In this document: piece after piece, positions 45,627 to 52,808 of the stretch
How the letters are laid out: each line of letters starts with the position of its first letter
Position numbering within the stretch: position 1 is the stretch's first letter
From: Archangium sp.
GTDB lineage: Bacteria; Myxococcota; Myxococcia; Myxococcales; Myxococcaceae
NCBI GenBank assembly: GCA_030681645.1
Contig: JAUXRX010000024.1
Location: forward strand, 124,001-188,000
Direction: 5' to 3'
Length of the DNA stretch: 64,000 nt
Notes under the pieces: generated by a model
The model's database searches: none
Seen by the model: the letters and a program-made list of their open reading frames with translations, nothing else
What the model was told of the DNA's origin: nothing
Position numbers and translations under genes: made by a program

Positions 45627-46859
45627 TCAAGGGCCGCCGTCGCGAACGCCGCCGTCGCTGTAGTCGCCCGCCGGCCGGTACGAGAACGTCGCCACCCCCG
45701 CATCACCGGCGACCGCGTTCGCCTGCGCCTGGGTCATCAACTCGAGCGACGCGGTCGAGCCCTTGAGCTGCGCATTGAAGAACGCCACGCCGAAGTGATT
45801 GATGAGCGGCTGCGCGATGGTCGCAGGAGGCGACGTGGGCCCGCACCCGTCGTTGAGCACCTTGCGCACGTCGGCCCCGGGAATGTCGAGCCTCACCCGG
45901 TCGACGATCGACGCGAGATCGAACGCGCACAGATCCGAGAACGTGAAGTGCCCGCCGTGCGTGATGTCGAGCAGCCACAGCGGATCGCGCATCACCAGCA
46001 GCGTGGGCTCGATGCTGGTGTCCCATTCGAGCGTGCGGTCGTCGTGCGCCGCCTGGATGTGCACCGGAATGCCCAGCACCACCGGCTGCGCGAGGCCCAG
46101 CCACGCCACGTTCGCGTCCACCGGCGCCTGCGGAACGATCGCCTTCACCCGCTTGTCGATCGCGGCCACGCGCAGCGAGGTGAGCGCGCCGAACGAGTGC
46201 CCGGTGACGCCGATCTTCTCGAGGTCGAAGGTGCCGAAGAGCGGATCGTCTTCCTTGAGGCGGCCGAGGCGGTTGAGCAGGTACGTCACGTCGACAGGCC
46301 GCGTCTCGATGCCCACCGCGACGTTCTGCAGCTGCCCACGCACCACGTCGTAGAGCGTGCCGCCCTCGTGGTCGGTGGAGACGACCACGTAGCCGTGCGA
46401 GGCGAGCAGCACCGTGTAGTACGTCGACTGCCAGCGGATGGCGGCCTGCCCGTGGCTGAAGACGATCAACGGGAACTTGCCGTGCGCGCGCGTGGGCTCA
46501 GCGTCGCGCACCGCGGCGGTCTTCAGCGGTGGAATGGTGCCGACGCCGATCGACGCCTGCTGCTCCGGGGTGAAGACCTGGAAGATGTCGTAGTCGACGG
46601 TGGGCTGGCCGCGCGTCGACTGCACCGCCGGGTACCAGATCTCGGTGACGAGCAGCCGGGGCGTACCGTCGGGCTTGCGGCGGCCGGTGTCTTCGAAGGT
46701 CACCGTGCGCACGCCCACCGGGTACGGCCCGAACTTCGTCGGGTCGGGAGCGGCGGTGGCAGACGCCTCTTCGAAAGGGAGCGGATCCGTCGGAGGCGGG
46801 GGAGGAACGGGCGCGCTGCAGCCGAGGGCCACGAGCGTGAGGACACAGAGACGGAACAT
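45627..46859 (-). CDS. Alpha/beta hydrolase lipoprotein (PAF-acetylhydrolase-like)
   Basis: The start is the ATG giving MFRLCVLTLVALGC (lipobox ALGC); 410 aa. The alpha/beta hydrolase core shows LIVFSHGQAAIRWQSTYYT (oxyanion region), the nucleophile elbow GVTGHSFGALTS with serine near residue 220, an acid residue candidate in HIQAAHDDRT, and the catalytic histidine in DITHGGHFTFSD. The overall order and length fit the dienelactone hydrolase/PAF-acetylhydrolase group. Likely a secreted, lipid-anchored esterase; substrate unknown. Confidence 0.82.
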   Translation of the reverse strand: MFRLCVLTLVALGCSAPVPPPPPTDPLPFEEASATAAPDPTKFGPYPVGVRTVTFEDTGRRKPDGTPRLLVTEIWYPAVQSTRGQPTVDYDIFQVFTPEQQASIGVGTIPPLKTAAVRDAEPTRAHGKFPLIVFSHGQAAIRWQSTYYTVLLASHGYVVVSTDHEGGTLYDVVRGQLQNVAVGIETRPVDVTYLLNRLGRLKEDDPLFGTFDLEKIGVTGHSFGALTSLRVAAIDKRVKAIVPQAPVDANVAWLGLAQPVVLGIPVHIQAAHDDRTLEWDTSIEPTLLVMRDPLWLLDITHGGHFTFSDLCAFDLASIVDRVRLDIPGADVRKVLNDGCGPTSPPATIAQPLINHFGVAFFNAQLKGSTASLELMTQAQANAVAGDAGVATFSYRPAGDYSDGGVRDGGP

Positions 46860-46881
46860 GGGCACGGGCTCTATCAAATCG

Positions 46882-49215
46882 TCAGGGAGGAGGCGCAGGG
46901 GGGAGGAAGATGATCCCGAAGCCCTGGGTACAATCGATGCGCGCCTCTTGCGTGAGCTGCGCGGCCTTCTTGTCGAAGACGAAGCGCCGCAGAGGCAGGT
47001 CGAGCTTGCGGCCCTTCGCCATGGTGCCGATGTCGACCACGAGCTGGCCGGGCAACGTCATGCGGCAGCGCACCCAGTTGCGGGTGCCGTGATTGGTGAC
47101 GAACCACGTCTTGCCGACGAGGCGGCCGTCGACCTGCAGCGTCGGCGGCTCGATGGGCGGCAGAGGAGGAACGTCCGTGGCGGGCGGACCCGCGTCCCGT
47201 TCATCCCGAGCGGAGTCGACGGGCGCGACCACCACCGCCATGCCCGCGTCCCGTTCGCCCCGAGCGGAGTCGAGGGGCCCCGCGTCAACGACCGCGTCGG
47301 TCCCCCGCGCGGGTAGCAGCGCGACGACGATGGCCACGACGGCGATCACTGCGACGAGACCCACCACCAGCAGCGCCGGGTTCCGCTTCGGTTTGATCAG
47401 CTCGATCTCACCCGTCGAGAGCGGCAGCTGCGCGCGCGGCGCGACGGCCGCCACGTTCACCTGGACGCTTGGACGCTCTGGCGGAGCGCTCTCTTCCCCA
47501 GCGCTCGGGCGGAGCACGGCGGGGCGCGCAGGAGACGTCTCGCCGGGCGAGGCTTCAGCCCGGGCAGACAGGACGGAGGGCCGCGCGGAAGACGTGAGCG
47601 CGGGGCCATCGGGTTGAGCCGCGCTCTCCTCGGACGGAGCAGCAGACGTCTCGATGGCCGGGAGCGCGGCTGCCGCGCCCTCCTTCCCCGAGACGAGGCC
47701 GGGCCGCGCGGGCGACGTCTCGAGAGGTGAGCCCTCCGCGCGAGCCGTGACGACAGCTGGGGGCGCAGGAGAGGTCGACTCGGGGCCAGCCGACGCCGGG
47801 CGCGACCCGGCGCCATCAGCCTGCGCGACGGCCGACGACGGTCGCGCGGCGAGCGTGAGCGCCTCGACGCCAGGGCCAGCGGTCGTGAGCTCACCCGGCG
47901 TGGCCCCTCGACTTCGCTCGGGGTGACCGGGGGCCTGCGTGAGCGCCTCGACGCCAGGGCCGGCGGTCGTGAGCTCACCCGGCGTGGCCCCTCGACTTCG
48001 CTCGGGGTGACCGGGGGCCTGCGTGAGCGCCTCGACGCCAGGGCCGGCGGTCGTGAGCTCACCCGGCGTCTGCAGGTCCACCGGGCCGCCGGCCACCGTC
48101 AGCTCGGGCCGCGCACCTCCCGGCCGCGAAGGTGCGGTGGCGACGCCCGTCTCTGCGTGCGGGCCTGCGGGCACCGGAGGCCCCGCGCGCACCGCCGTCT
48201 CGGCGAACATGTCGATCTTCGGCCGCTCTGCGTCGGGCGGCGGGCTGCGCTGCGTCGACACGCGCGTGAGCAACTGCCGCTGGGTGGCGAAGTCGGTCGC
48301 GCAGCGCGAGCGCACGTACTGCCCCAGCTGCGGCTTGTTCGGCGGCGGCCCCAGCTTGAGCAGCTCGCCCATCAGCGCCTGCGCGAACTCGTCGGTGCTG
48401 GCGTAGCGGCCCTCGGGCAGCGGCGAGAGCGCCTTGAGCACCACCGCCTCGAGCGACGGCGGCACCTCGGCGCGCAGCGGCACGATGGGGCGCAGCGTGG
48501 GGTGGGCCATCGCCACCACCATCTCGGTGAGCGTGCCGCGCTTCACCCACGACTGGTTGCTCATCAGCTCCCAGGCGACGATCGCGAGCGCGTACTGATC
48601 GGCCCGGTGATCCACCGCCTCGCCGCGCGCCTGCTCCGGCGCCATGTAACCGAGCTTGCCCATCACCGAGGCCTGGGCGGTGTGGCGCGAGCGGGCCTCC
48701 GACTTGGCGATGCCGAAGTCGATGACCTTCACCTCGCCCTCGTACGACACCATGATGTTGTGCGGGCTGACGTCGCGGTGAACGATGTTGAGCGCCGAAC
48801 CGTCGAGCGCGGCCTTGCGGTGCGCGGCGCCCAGCCCGTCGGCGGCCTGGGTGATCAACGCCACCACCAGCGGCAGCGGCATCAGCTCCTTCGCCGCGCG
48901 CACCTGCTCGTGCAGCCGCCAGAGGTCGACGCCCGCCACGTACTCCAGCGCGAGGAAGAGCTGGCCGTCGGCCTCGTTCATGTCGAGGACCTGCGCGATG
49001 TTCCCGTGCGAGAGCTGGGTGAGCACCCGCCCCTCGTGCAGGAAGCGCGAGACGAAGTCGGCGTCCTTCGCGATCGACGGCAGCACCGTCTTCACGATGC
49101 ACAGCTTCTCGAAGCCCGCCGCGCCGGTGAGCCGGGCCAGCCAGACCGTACCCATGCCGCCCTCGCCGAGCTGCTCGAGGAGCTCGTAGCGGCCCAGCCG
49201 CTTGCCGTCGGTCAT
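46882..49215 (-). CDS. Transmembrane Ser/Thr protein kinase with repeat-expanded linker
   Basis: 777 aa. The kinase domain (9-285) is complete: GEGGMGTV, K42, HRDVSPHN (146-153), DFG (166-168) and APEQ (192-195). HRDVSPHN is the form common in myxobacterial kinases. A disordered Pro/Ala/Ser/Thr-rich region (about 330-600) includes two full copies and one partial copy of a 28-residue unit, TPGELTTAGPGVEALTQAPG plus HPERSRGA. The last eight residues of that unit are translated from the family A repeat. One transmembrane helix (about 607-631) and an external domain (about 640-777) follow, whose linker is also partly encoded by two repeat copies (PLDSARGERDAG and PVDSARDERDAG). Confidence 0.9.
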   Translation of the reverse strand: MTDGKRLGRYELLEQLGEGGMGTVWLARLTGAAGFEKLCIVKTVLPSIAKDADFVSRFLHEGRVLTQLSHGNIAQVLDMNEADGQLFLALEYVAGVDLWRLHEQVRAAKELMPLPLVVALITQAADGLGAAHRKAALDGSALNIVHRDVSPHNIMVSYEGEVKVIDFGIAKSEARSRHTAQASVMGKLGYMAPEQARGEAVDHRADQYALAIVAWELMSNQSWVKRGTLTEMVVAMAHPTLRPIVPLRAEVPPSLEAVVLKALSPLPEGRYASTDEFAQALMGELLKLGPPPNKPQLGQYVRSRCATDFATQRQLLTRVSTQRSPPPDAERPKIDMFAETAVRAGPPVPAGPHAETGVATAPSRPGGARPELTVAGGPVDLQTPGELTTAGPGVEALTQAPGHPERSRGATPGELTTAGPGVEALTQAPGHPERSRGATPGELTTAGPGVEALTLAARPSSAVAQADGAGSRPASAGPESTSPAPPAVVTARAEGSPLETSPARPGLVSGKEGAAAALPAIETSAAPSEESAAQPDGPALTSSARPSVLSARAEASPGETSPARPAVLRPSAGEESAPPERPSVQVNVAAVAPRAQLPLSTGEIELIKPKRNPALLVVGLVAVIAVVAIVVALLPARGTDAVVDAGPLDSARGERDAGMAVVVAPVDSARDERDAGPPATDVPPLPPIEPPTLQVDGRLVGKTWFVTNHGTRNWVRCRMTLPGQLVVDIGTMAKGRKLDLPLRRFVFDKKAAQLTQEARIDCTQGFGIIFLPPAPPP
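47197..47276 (+). repeat. Family A dispersed repeat, direct pair in a kinase gene
   Basis: Two direct copies (47197-47223 and 47251-47276) separated by 27 bp, in frame in the external linker of the Ser/Thr kinase. They encode LDSARGERDAG and VDSARDERDAG on the minus strand. Confidence 0.85.
47857..48069 (-). repeat. 84-bp tandem repeat containing the family A core
   Basis: Two complete and one partial direct copies of an 84-bp unit encode 28 residues each in the kinase linker. The family A core lies at 47904-47930 and 47988-48014 within successive units. The two full units are almost identical at the DNA level, which points to recent expansion. Confidence 0.88.
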
Positions 49216-49283
49216 GCTGGCCTCTGGGGGAACATCACGGCCGAGCGTACCCGGGATTCACCGGCCGTCATCGGAGATGCCGT

Positions 49284-50603
49284 TCAGGCAGGGCGGCGCT
49301 GCGCCCTGCGGGTCAGGGCGAAGGCGCCCAGGCCCAGCGTCGCCACCACGGCGATCCACCCCAGCAGGCTGGGGCTGCGCTTGAAGCCCTCGTAGAACAT
49401 CCACCCCGCCGAGAGCACGTACACCGCCGCGCACCCGAGGCTCACCATCGACGGGTTCCTGCCCTTCGCCTTCGCCACGAAGAGCCCCGCCACGGTGAGC
49501 GCCGCGAACAGCACCAGGATCGCGCCGACGTTCGAGAGCACCGAGCGAACGTCGTGGGTGAAGAGCAGCAGCAGCGCGATCGCCCCCTGCAGCAACACCG
49601 CGCCCGTGGGGGGCTTGCCTTCCTTCGACGCCAGGACCGCGGGCAGGAAGCCGTCCTTCGCCATCGCGGAATAGACGCGCGGCCCCACCATCAACATCGC
49701 GCTCATCGCCGAGATGAAGAGCAGCAGCATCACCGCGCTCATCACCTTCGCCGCCACCGGCCCCAGCAGCGCCGCCATCACCGCCTGGCCGAGCGTCACC
49801 TGGTCGAACTGGCCCTTGAGCGAGGTGAAGTCGTCGTACTGGAAGACCACCGTGCCCTGCGCCGGGGTGAGGTTGGCCACGAAGATGAAGTTCACCACCA
49901 GGTAGAGCGCGCCCACCGCGAGGCAGCCGATGAGCATCGCGCGCGGCACGTTGCGCTCGGGCTGCTCGAACTCGTCGGCCGCGTAGATGGCCGCGTTCCA
50001 CCCGGAGAAGGCGAAGGCGATGAAGAAGAGGCTGCCCAGCACCTCGCTCACCGGCGCCGCGGCGGGCGACGGCGGCACCCAGGTCGGCCACGAGAGCGAC
50101 CCGAAGCCCAGGCCCACCAGCACGAAGGCGGTGAGCAGCAGGACCTTCACCACCACCAGGCCGTTCTGCACGCGCGCCGAGAGGTGGAGCCCCAGCGCGT
50201 GCACGCCAGTGAGCACGATGATCAGCAGCGCCCCCACCAGGCGCGGATCGAGCCCGGGCACCACCGCGCGCGCGAAGGCCCCCGCGGCCAGCGCGTCGAG
50301 CGCGGTCGGCGCGGAGAAGCCCACCAGCAGCGAGGCCCAGCCGGCGAGGTAGCCCAGCGCCGGGTGCATCAACGAGGAGAGGTAGCGGTACTCACCGCCA
50401 CCTTCCGGGACCAGCCTCGCGACCTCGGCGTAGGCCTTCGCGCCGCACAGCGCGAGCACGCCGCCGATCACCCAGGCGAGGAGGATCTGCCCCGGCGTGA
50501 GGCTCTGGGCCATGAAGCCGGTGGAGAGGAAGACGCCTGCGCCCACCATGTTGGCGATGACGAGGCCGATTCCAGACTTGAGACCGAGAGTGCGGGGCGA
50601 CAC
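49284..50603 (-). CDS. APC-superfamily amino acid permease
   Basis: 439 aa from GTG 50603. Twelve hydrophobic helices are apparent. The first begins LKSGIGLVIANMVGAGVFLS, whose GxGxG-like unwound segment is the APC substrate-binding motif. AYAEVARLVPEGGGEYRYLS after helix 2 and SLFFIAFAFSGWNAAIYAAD at helix 6 are also typical. The nearest groups are the LAT/YfnA-type amino acid transporters. Substrate unknown. A family B repeat lies between its start and the retron reverse transcriptase stop. Confidence 0.88.
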   Translation of the reverse strand: MSPRTLGLKSGIGLVIANMVGAGVFLSTGFMAQSLTPGQILLAWVIGGVLALCGAKAYAEVARLVPEGGGEYRYLSSLMHPALGYLAGWASLLVGFSAPTALDALAAGAFARAVVPGLDPRLVGALLIIVLTGVHALGLHLSARVQNGLVVVKVLLLTAFVLVGLGFGSLSWPTWVPPSPAAAPVSEVLGSLFFIAFAFSGWNAAIYAADEFEQPERNVPRAMLIGCLAVGALYLVVNFIFVANLTPAQGTVVFQYDDFTSLKGQFDQVTLGQAVMAALLGPVAAKVMSAVMLLLFISAMSAMLMVGPRVYSAMAKDGFLPAVLASKEGKPPTGAVLLQGAIALLLLFTHDVRSVLSNVGAILVLFAALTVAGLFVAKAKGRNPSMVSLGCAAVYVLSAGWMFYEGFKRSPSLLGWIAVVATLGLGAFALTRRAQRRPA

Positions 50604-50630
50604 GGAGCGCCGGACTTAGCAGGAAAGCCG

Positions 50631-50670
50631 CCCCTCACCCGACCTCTCCCCGCTTCGCAGGGAGAGGAGA
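50631..50670 (-). terminator. Family B repeat abutting the reverse transcriptase stop codon
   Basis: On the minus strand CTCTCCC-TGCGAAGC-GGGGAGAG forms a 7-bp hairpin starting directly after the TGA of the reverse transcriptase. It may end the retron transcript. It is the same repeat family as at 39193, 45577 and 54622-54724. Confidence 0.6.
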
Positions 50671-52080
50671 TCAGACCTTCGGCAGGGCGGCGACCTGCTC
50701 GAGGAAGGCGGTGCCCCGCTTCGGGTCAGACATGAACACCCACGCGGCCAGGCCCTGCAGGCTCGCGTGCGTCTCACCCTCGCGGTACGGCTTGCCCTTC
50801 TTCCGGTTGTGAATCGCCGCGCGCAGCCGGCGGATGACGTCGCGTGACACGCGCGCCGCCGGCACCTGCGGACCCGCACCGTTGACGGTCAGCCCCGTCA
50901 CCCGCTGCGCCGCCCCGCGCCGGAGCACCTGGGTCTTCTTCGCGTGCAGCGTGAAGCCCTCGCTCTTCAAGATGTCCTTCACCTTCTCCACCAGGATGCC
51001 GAGCGCAGGGCGCTTCCGCTCGGCCGTCTTCCTGAACGAGAAGGTCAGGTCATCGGCGTAGCGCGTGTACTTGAAGCCCAGGTCCGTGGCCAAAGCGCTC
51101 AGGCGCACGTCCATGCGCAGGCACAGCGCGTTGGTGATGGCCGGTGACGTCGGCGCGCCTTGCGGCAGCGCGCGCGGGCCGGTGGCCACGTGCAGCGTCT
51201 TGCCTCTGAACTCCACCAACTGCCGCGGCGCCTCGGTGGCCAGCAGCGCCAGCAGCGTCGCCACCTGCTCGGTCACGCCCGCCTTGCGCAAGAGGCCCTT
51301 CACCCGCTTCCAGTGAATGGTGGGGAAGAAGTCCTTCACGTCGAGCTTCACCAGCACGTCGGCGTTGGCGTGCACCAGCGCGTTGGTGAGCACGCTGCGC
51401 GAGGGCAGGAAGCCGTGCGCCGCGCCGTGCACCGCGAGCTTCTCGAAGTAGTTCCGCAGGGCCCAGCGCTGCAGCTCCTTGAGCTGCGGCAACGGCGCGG
51501 TGATGGTGCGCTGCCCGCCGCTGCGCTTGGGCACCTGCCACGAGTGGTAGTGCGTGCCGGTGTCCACCTCGCGGTGGAACGTCATCCACCGCAGGGTGGC
51601 GATGGGAATGTCCATCGCCGCGGCGAGCTCGGCGGCCGTCTCCCACGCGGGCAGGCCGTTCTTCTCGGCCTTCGCCTCGCGATCCTTGACGTCGAACTCG
51701 TCGGGGTCGGTGCGCTCGTCCCAGTGCACCGTGTTGCCCAGGAAGCCGATGGTGCCGAAGCGCCGGGCCTCGTTGGCCAGCGCCTTGAGCTTCTTCCGCT
51801 CGGCGCGCTCGGCGACCTTCTTCTCCTTGAAGGCCTTCTTCTCGTCGTCGGACATCGACTCGGGCGCCGCGGCCTCGGAGTGCCCCGCCTCGAGCATCTT
51901 GAAGCGCAGCCAGCCGTCGACCCCGCCCTTCTCTTCGATCTCCAGCCAGCGCGCGCCCGCGATGGTGCGCGCCTTGTCGAGCTCGTCCTTCTGCGCGTCG
52001 GTGAGCTTGGTGCGCGGCGGGCTGCGCGTGGTGAGCACCGGCGGCGCCGCGGGGACGTTCAGGTCGATTCGGTTGGTCAT
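50671..52080 (-). CDS. Retron reverse transcriptase (Mx162-like)
   Basis: 469 aa from ATG 52080, chosen because AGGAGG lies 9 nt upstream; an in-frame ATG at 52128, inside repeat a2, would give 485 aa. A charged N-terminal extension of about 135 residues is followed by the RT fold: QVPKRSGGQRTITAPLPQLK (RT1), the retron-specific NALVH motif (233-237, the NAxxH region), LDVKDFFPTI (RT3), LPQGAPTSP (RT4), YADD (341-344, catalytic) and VTGLTVN (394-400, the retron VTG motif). It uses the msr-msd RNAs directly upstream as primer and template to make branched msDNA. No toxin or effector domain is fused. Confidence 0.93.
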   Translation of the reverse strand: MTNRIDLNVPAAPPVLTTRSPPRTKLTDAQKDELDKARTIAGARWLEIEEKGGVDGWLRFKMLEAGHSEAAAPESMSDDEKKAFKEKKVAERAERKKLKALANEARRFGTIGFLGNTVHWDERTDPDEFDVKDREAKAEKNGLPAWETAAELAAAMDIPIATLRWMTFHREVDTGTHYHSWQVPKRSGGQRTITAPLPQLKELQRWALRNYFEKLAVHGAAHGFLPSRSVLTNALVHANADVLVKLDVKDFFPTIHWKRVKGLLRKAGVTEQVATLLALLATEAPRQLVEFRGKTLHVATGPRALPQGAPTSPAITNALCLRMDVRLSALATDLGFKYTRYADDLTFSFRKTAERKRPALGILVEKVKDILKSEGFTLHAKKTQVLRRGAAQRVTGLTVNGAGPQVPAARVSRDVIRRLRAAIHNRKKGKPYREGETHASLQGLAAWVFMSDPKRGTAFLEQVAALPKV

Positions 52081-52095
52081 CGAGACTGCCCTCCT
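52081..52095 (-). promoter_or_regulatory. Ribosome binding site of the retron reverse transcriptase
   Basis: AGGAGG (minus strand, 52095-52090) lies 9 nt before ATG 52080. It supports this start over the in-frame ATG at 52128, which lies inside the a2 pairing segment of the retron RNA. Confidence 0.75.
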
Positions 52096-52117
52096 GCTCC
52101 GTCGACATCGAACTGCT

Positions 52118-52400
52118 CGTCCCGCCATCGAGTGAGGTGCCGAAAAGCGCCACCTTCTCTCCTGGGGCTCGGTAGCCTCACCGGCTCTCCCGTACTAGGC
52201 GCGTAGGCCTCGTGGGAGAAACTGCGTTTGCGCAGTTGTCTCAGCTCTCCCACGAGGCCTACGCGCCTAGTACGAGGAGAGCCAAGAACAGGCTACCTAG
52301 CGGAGTGTGTTGGACCAATCTCCAGAGCGGCGCAACGCCGCTCCTGCGCACTGAAGCGCGAAGGCTGATGTTCCTCGACACCTCGCTCTATGGCGGGACG
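52118..52400 (-). ncRNA. Retron msr-msd RNA, copy 1 (proximal to the reverse transcriptase)
   Basis: Read on the minus strand, a1 (52397-52377, CCCGCCATAGAGCGAGGTGTC) pairs with a2 (52141-52121) at 18 of 21 positions, the defining end repeat of retrons. The msr part has ATCAGCC, with a candidate branching G at 52365, then small hairpins including GAGCGGCG/CGCCGCTC (52325-52343). The msd part folds into a long rod: GGTAGCC/GGCTACC at the base, GGCTCTCC/GGAGAGCC, a perfect 28-bp stem (52192-52219 with 52246-52273), an 8-nt bulge, and an AACTGCG-CAAA-CGCAGTT cap. The msd length of about 160 nt and msr of about 75-80 nt fit Mx162/Sa163-type msDNA. Confidence 0.88.
52192..52273 (-). other. Variable 28-bp msd stem, copy 1
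   Basis: Arms 52192-52219 (plus strand begins GTACTAGGCGCGTAGG) and 52246-52273 are perfect complements. Only the loop-proximal GGAGA and the outermost G match the stem of copy 2. The 26-nt loop between the arms is identical in both copies. Confidence 0.9.
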
Positions 52401-52481
52401 TTCGTTTCGATTCGTCTACGGAAACTCCTTCAAAGGGACCGCCTTCGTACGACGACTGCGGCCCGGGTGGTGAAAAGTTCA

Positions 52482-52756
52482 CGCCATCGAGTGAGGTGTC
52501 GAACAACGCCACCTTCTCTCCTGGGGCTCGGTAGCCTCACCGGCTCTCCCGCCTGATCACCATCGTGACGGCCGGAGAAACTGCGTTTGCGCAGTTGTCT
52601 CAGCTCTCCGGCCGTCACGATGGTGATCAGGCGAGGAGAGCCAAGAACAGGCTACCTAGCGGAGTGTGTTGGACCATTCTCCAGAGCGGCGCAACGCCGC
52701 TCCTGCGCACTGAAGCGCGAAGGCTGATGTTCCTCGACACCTCGCTCTATGGCGGG
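52482..52756 (-). ncRNA. Retron msr-msd RNA, copy 2 (distal)
   Basis: A second complete msr-msd gene, 359 bp upstream of copy 1 on the same strand. a1 (52754-52734) pairs with a2 (52502-52482) at 19 of 21 positions. The msr, the branching-G context (G at 52724), the stem base, the cap and the bulge are the same as in copy 1, with about five substitutions over some 235 aligned bases. The 28-bp msd stem (52551-52578 with 52605-52632) is a different sequence but again perfectly paired. All signals needed for reverse transcription are intact, so both RNAs should be substrates of the single reverse transcriptase downstream. Confidence 0.87.
52551..52632 (-). other. Variable 28-bp msd stem, copy 2
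   Basis: Arms 52551-52578 (plus strand begins GCCTGATCACCATCGTG) and 52605-52632 are perfect complements and unrelated to the copy 1 arms, except for GGAGA beside the loop and the outermost G. Confidence 0.9.
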
Positions 52757-52782
52757 AAGTTCGTTTGGTTCGTTGCGTGTCT

Positions 52783-52808
52783 CCGTTCACCCCGAGCGAA
52801 GTCGAGGG
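52783..52808 (+). repeat. Family A dispersed repeat abutting the SWIM gene stop
   Basis: A single copy (CCGTTC...CCCGAGCGAAGTCGAGG) ends at the base before the TGA of the SWIM zinc-finger gene and starts 27 bp from the a1 end of retron RNA copy 2. Confidence 0.85.

Larger units (their letters stand above)
52121..52766. repeat. Direct duplication of the retron RNA gene
   Basis: The units at about 52124-52407 and 52483-52766 are direct repeats interrupted only by the swapped stem arms. The spacer 52408-52481 is unique; it contains no recognisable gene and no convincing promoter. No third copy is seen. Confidence 0.88.

Noticed and set aside
47857..48069. CRISPR-like array
   Set aside because: The 84-bp direct repeats are contiguous, keep the reading frame of a kinase and have no unique spacers or cas genes.
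50671..52766. Diversity-generating retroelement explanation
   Set aside because: The reverse transcriptase has the retron NAxxH and VTG motifs. There is no template/variable repeat pair in a protein gene, and the variable blocks are paired hairpin arms rather than adenine-specific substitutions.
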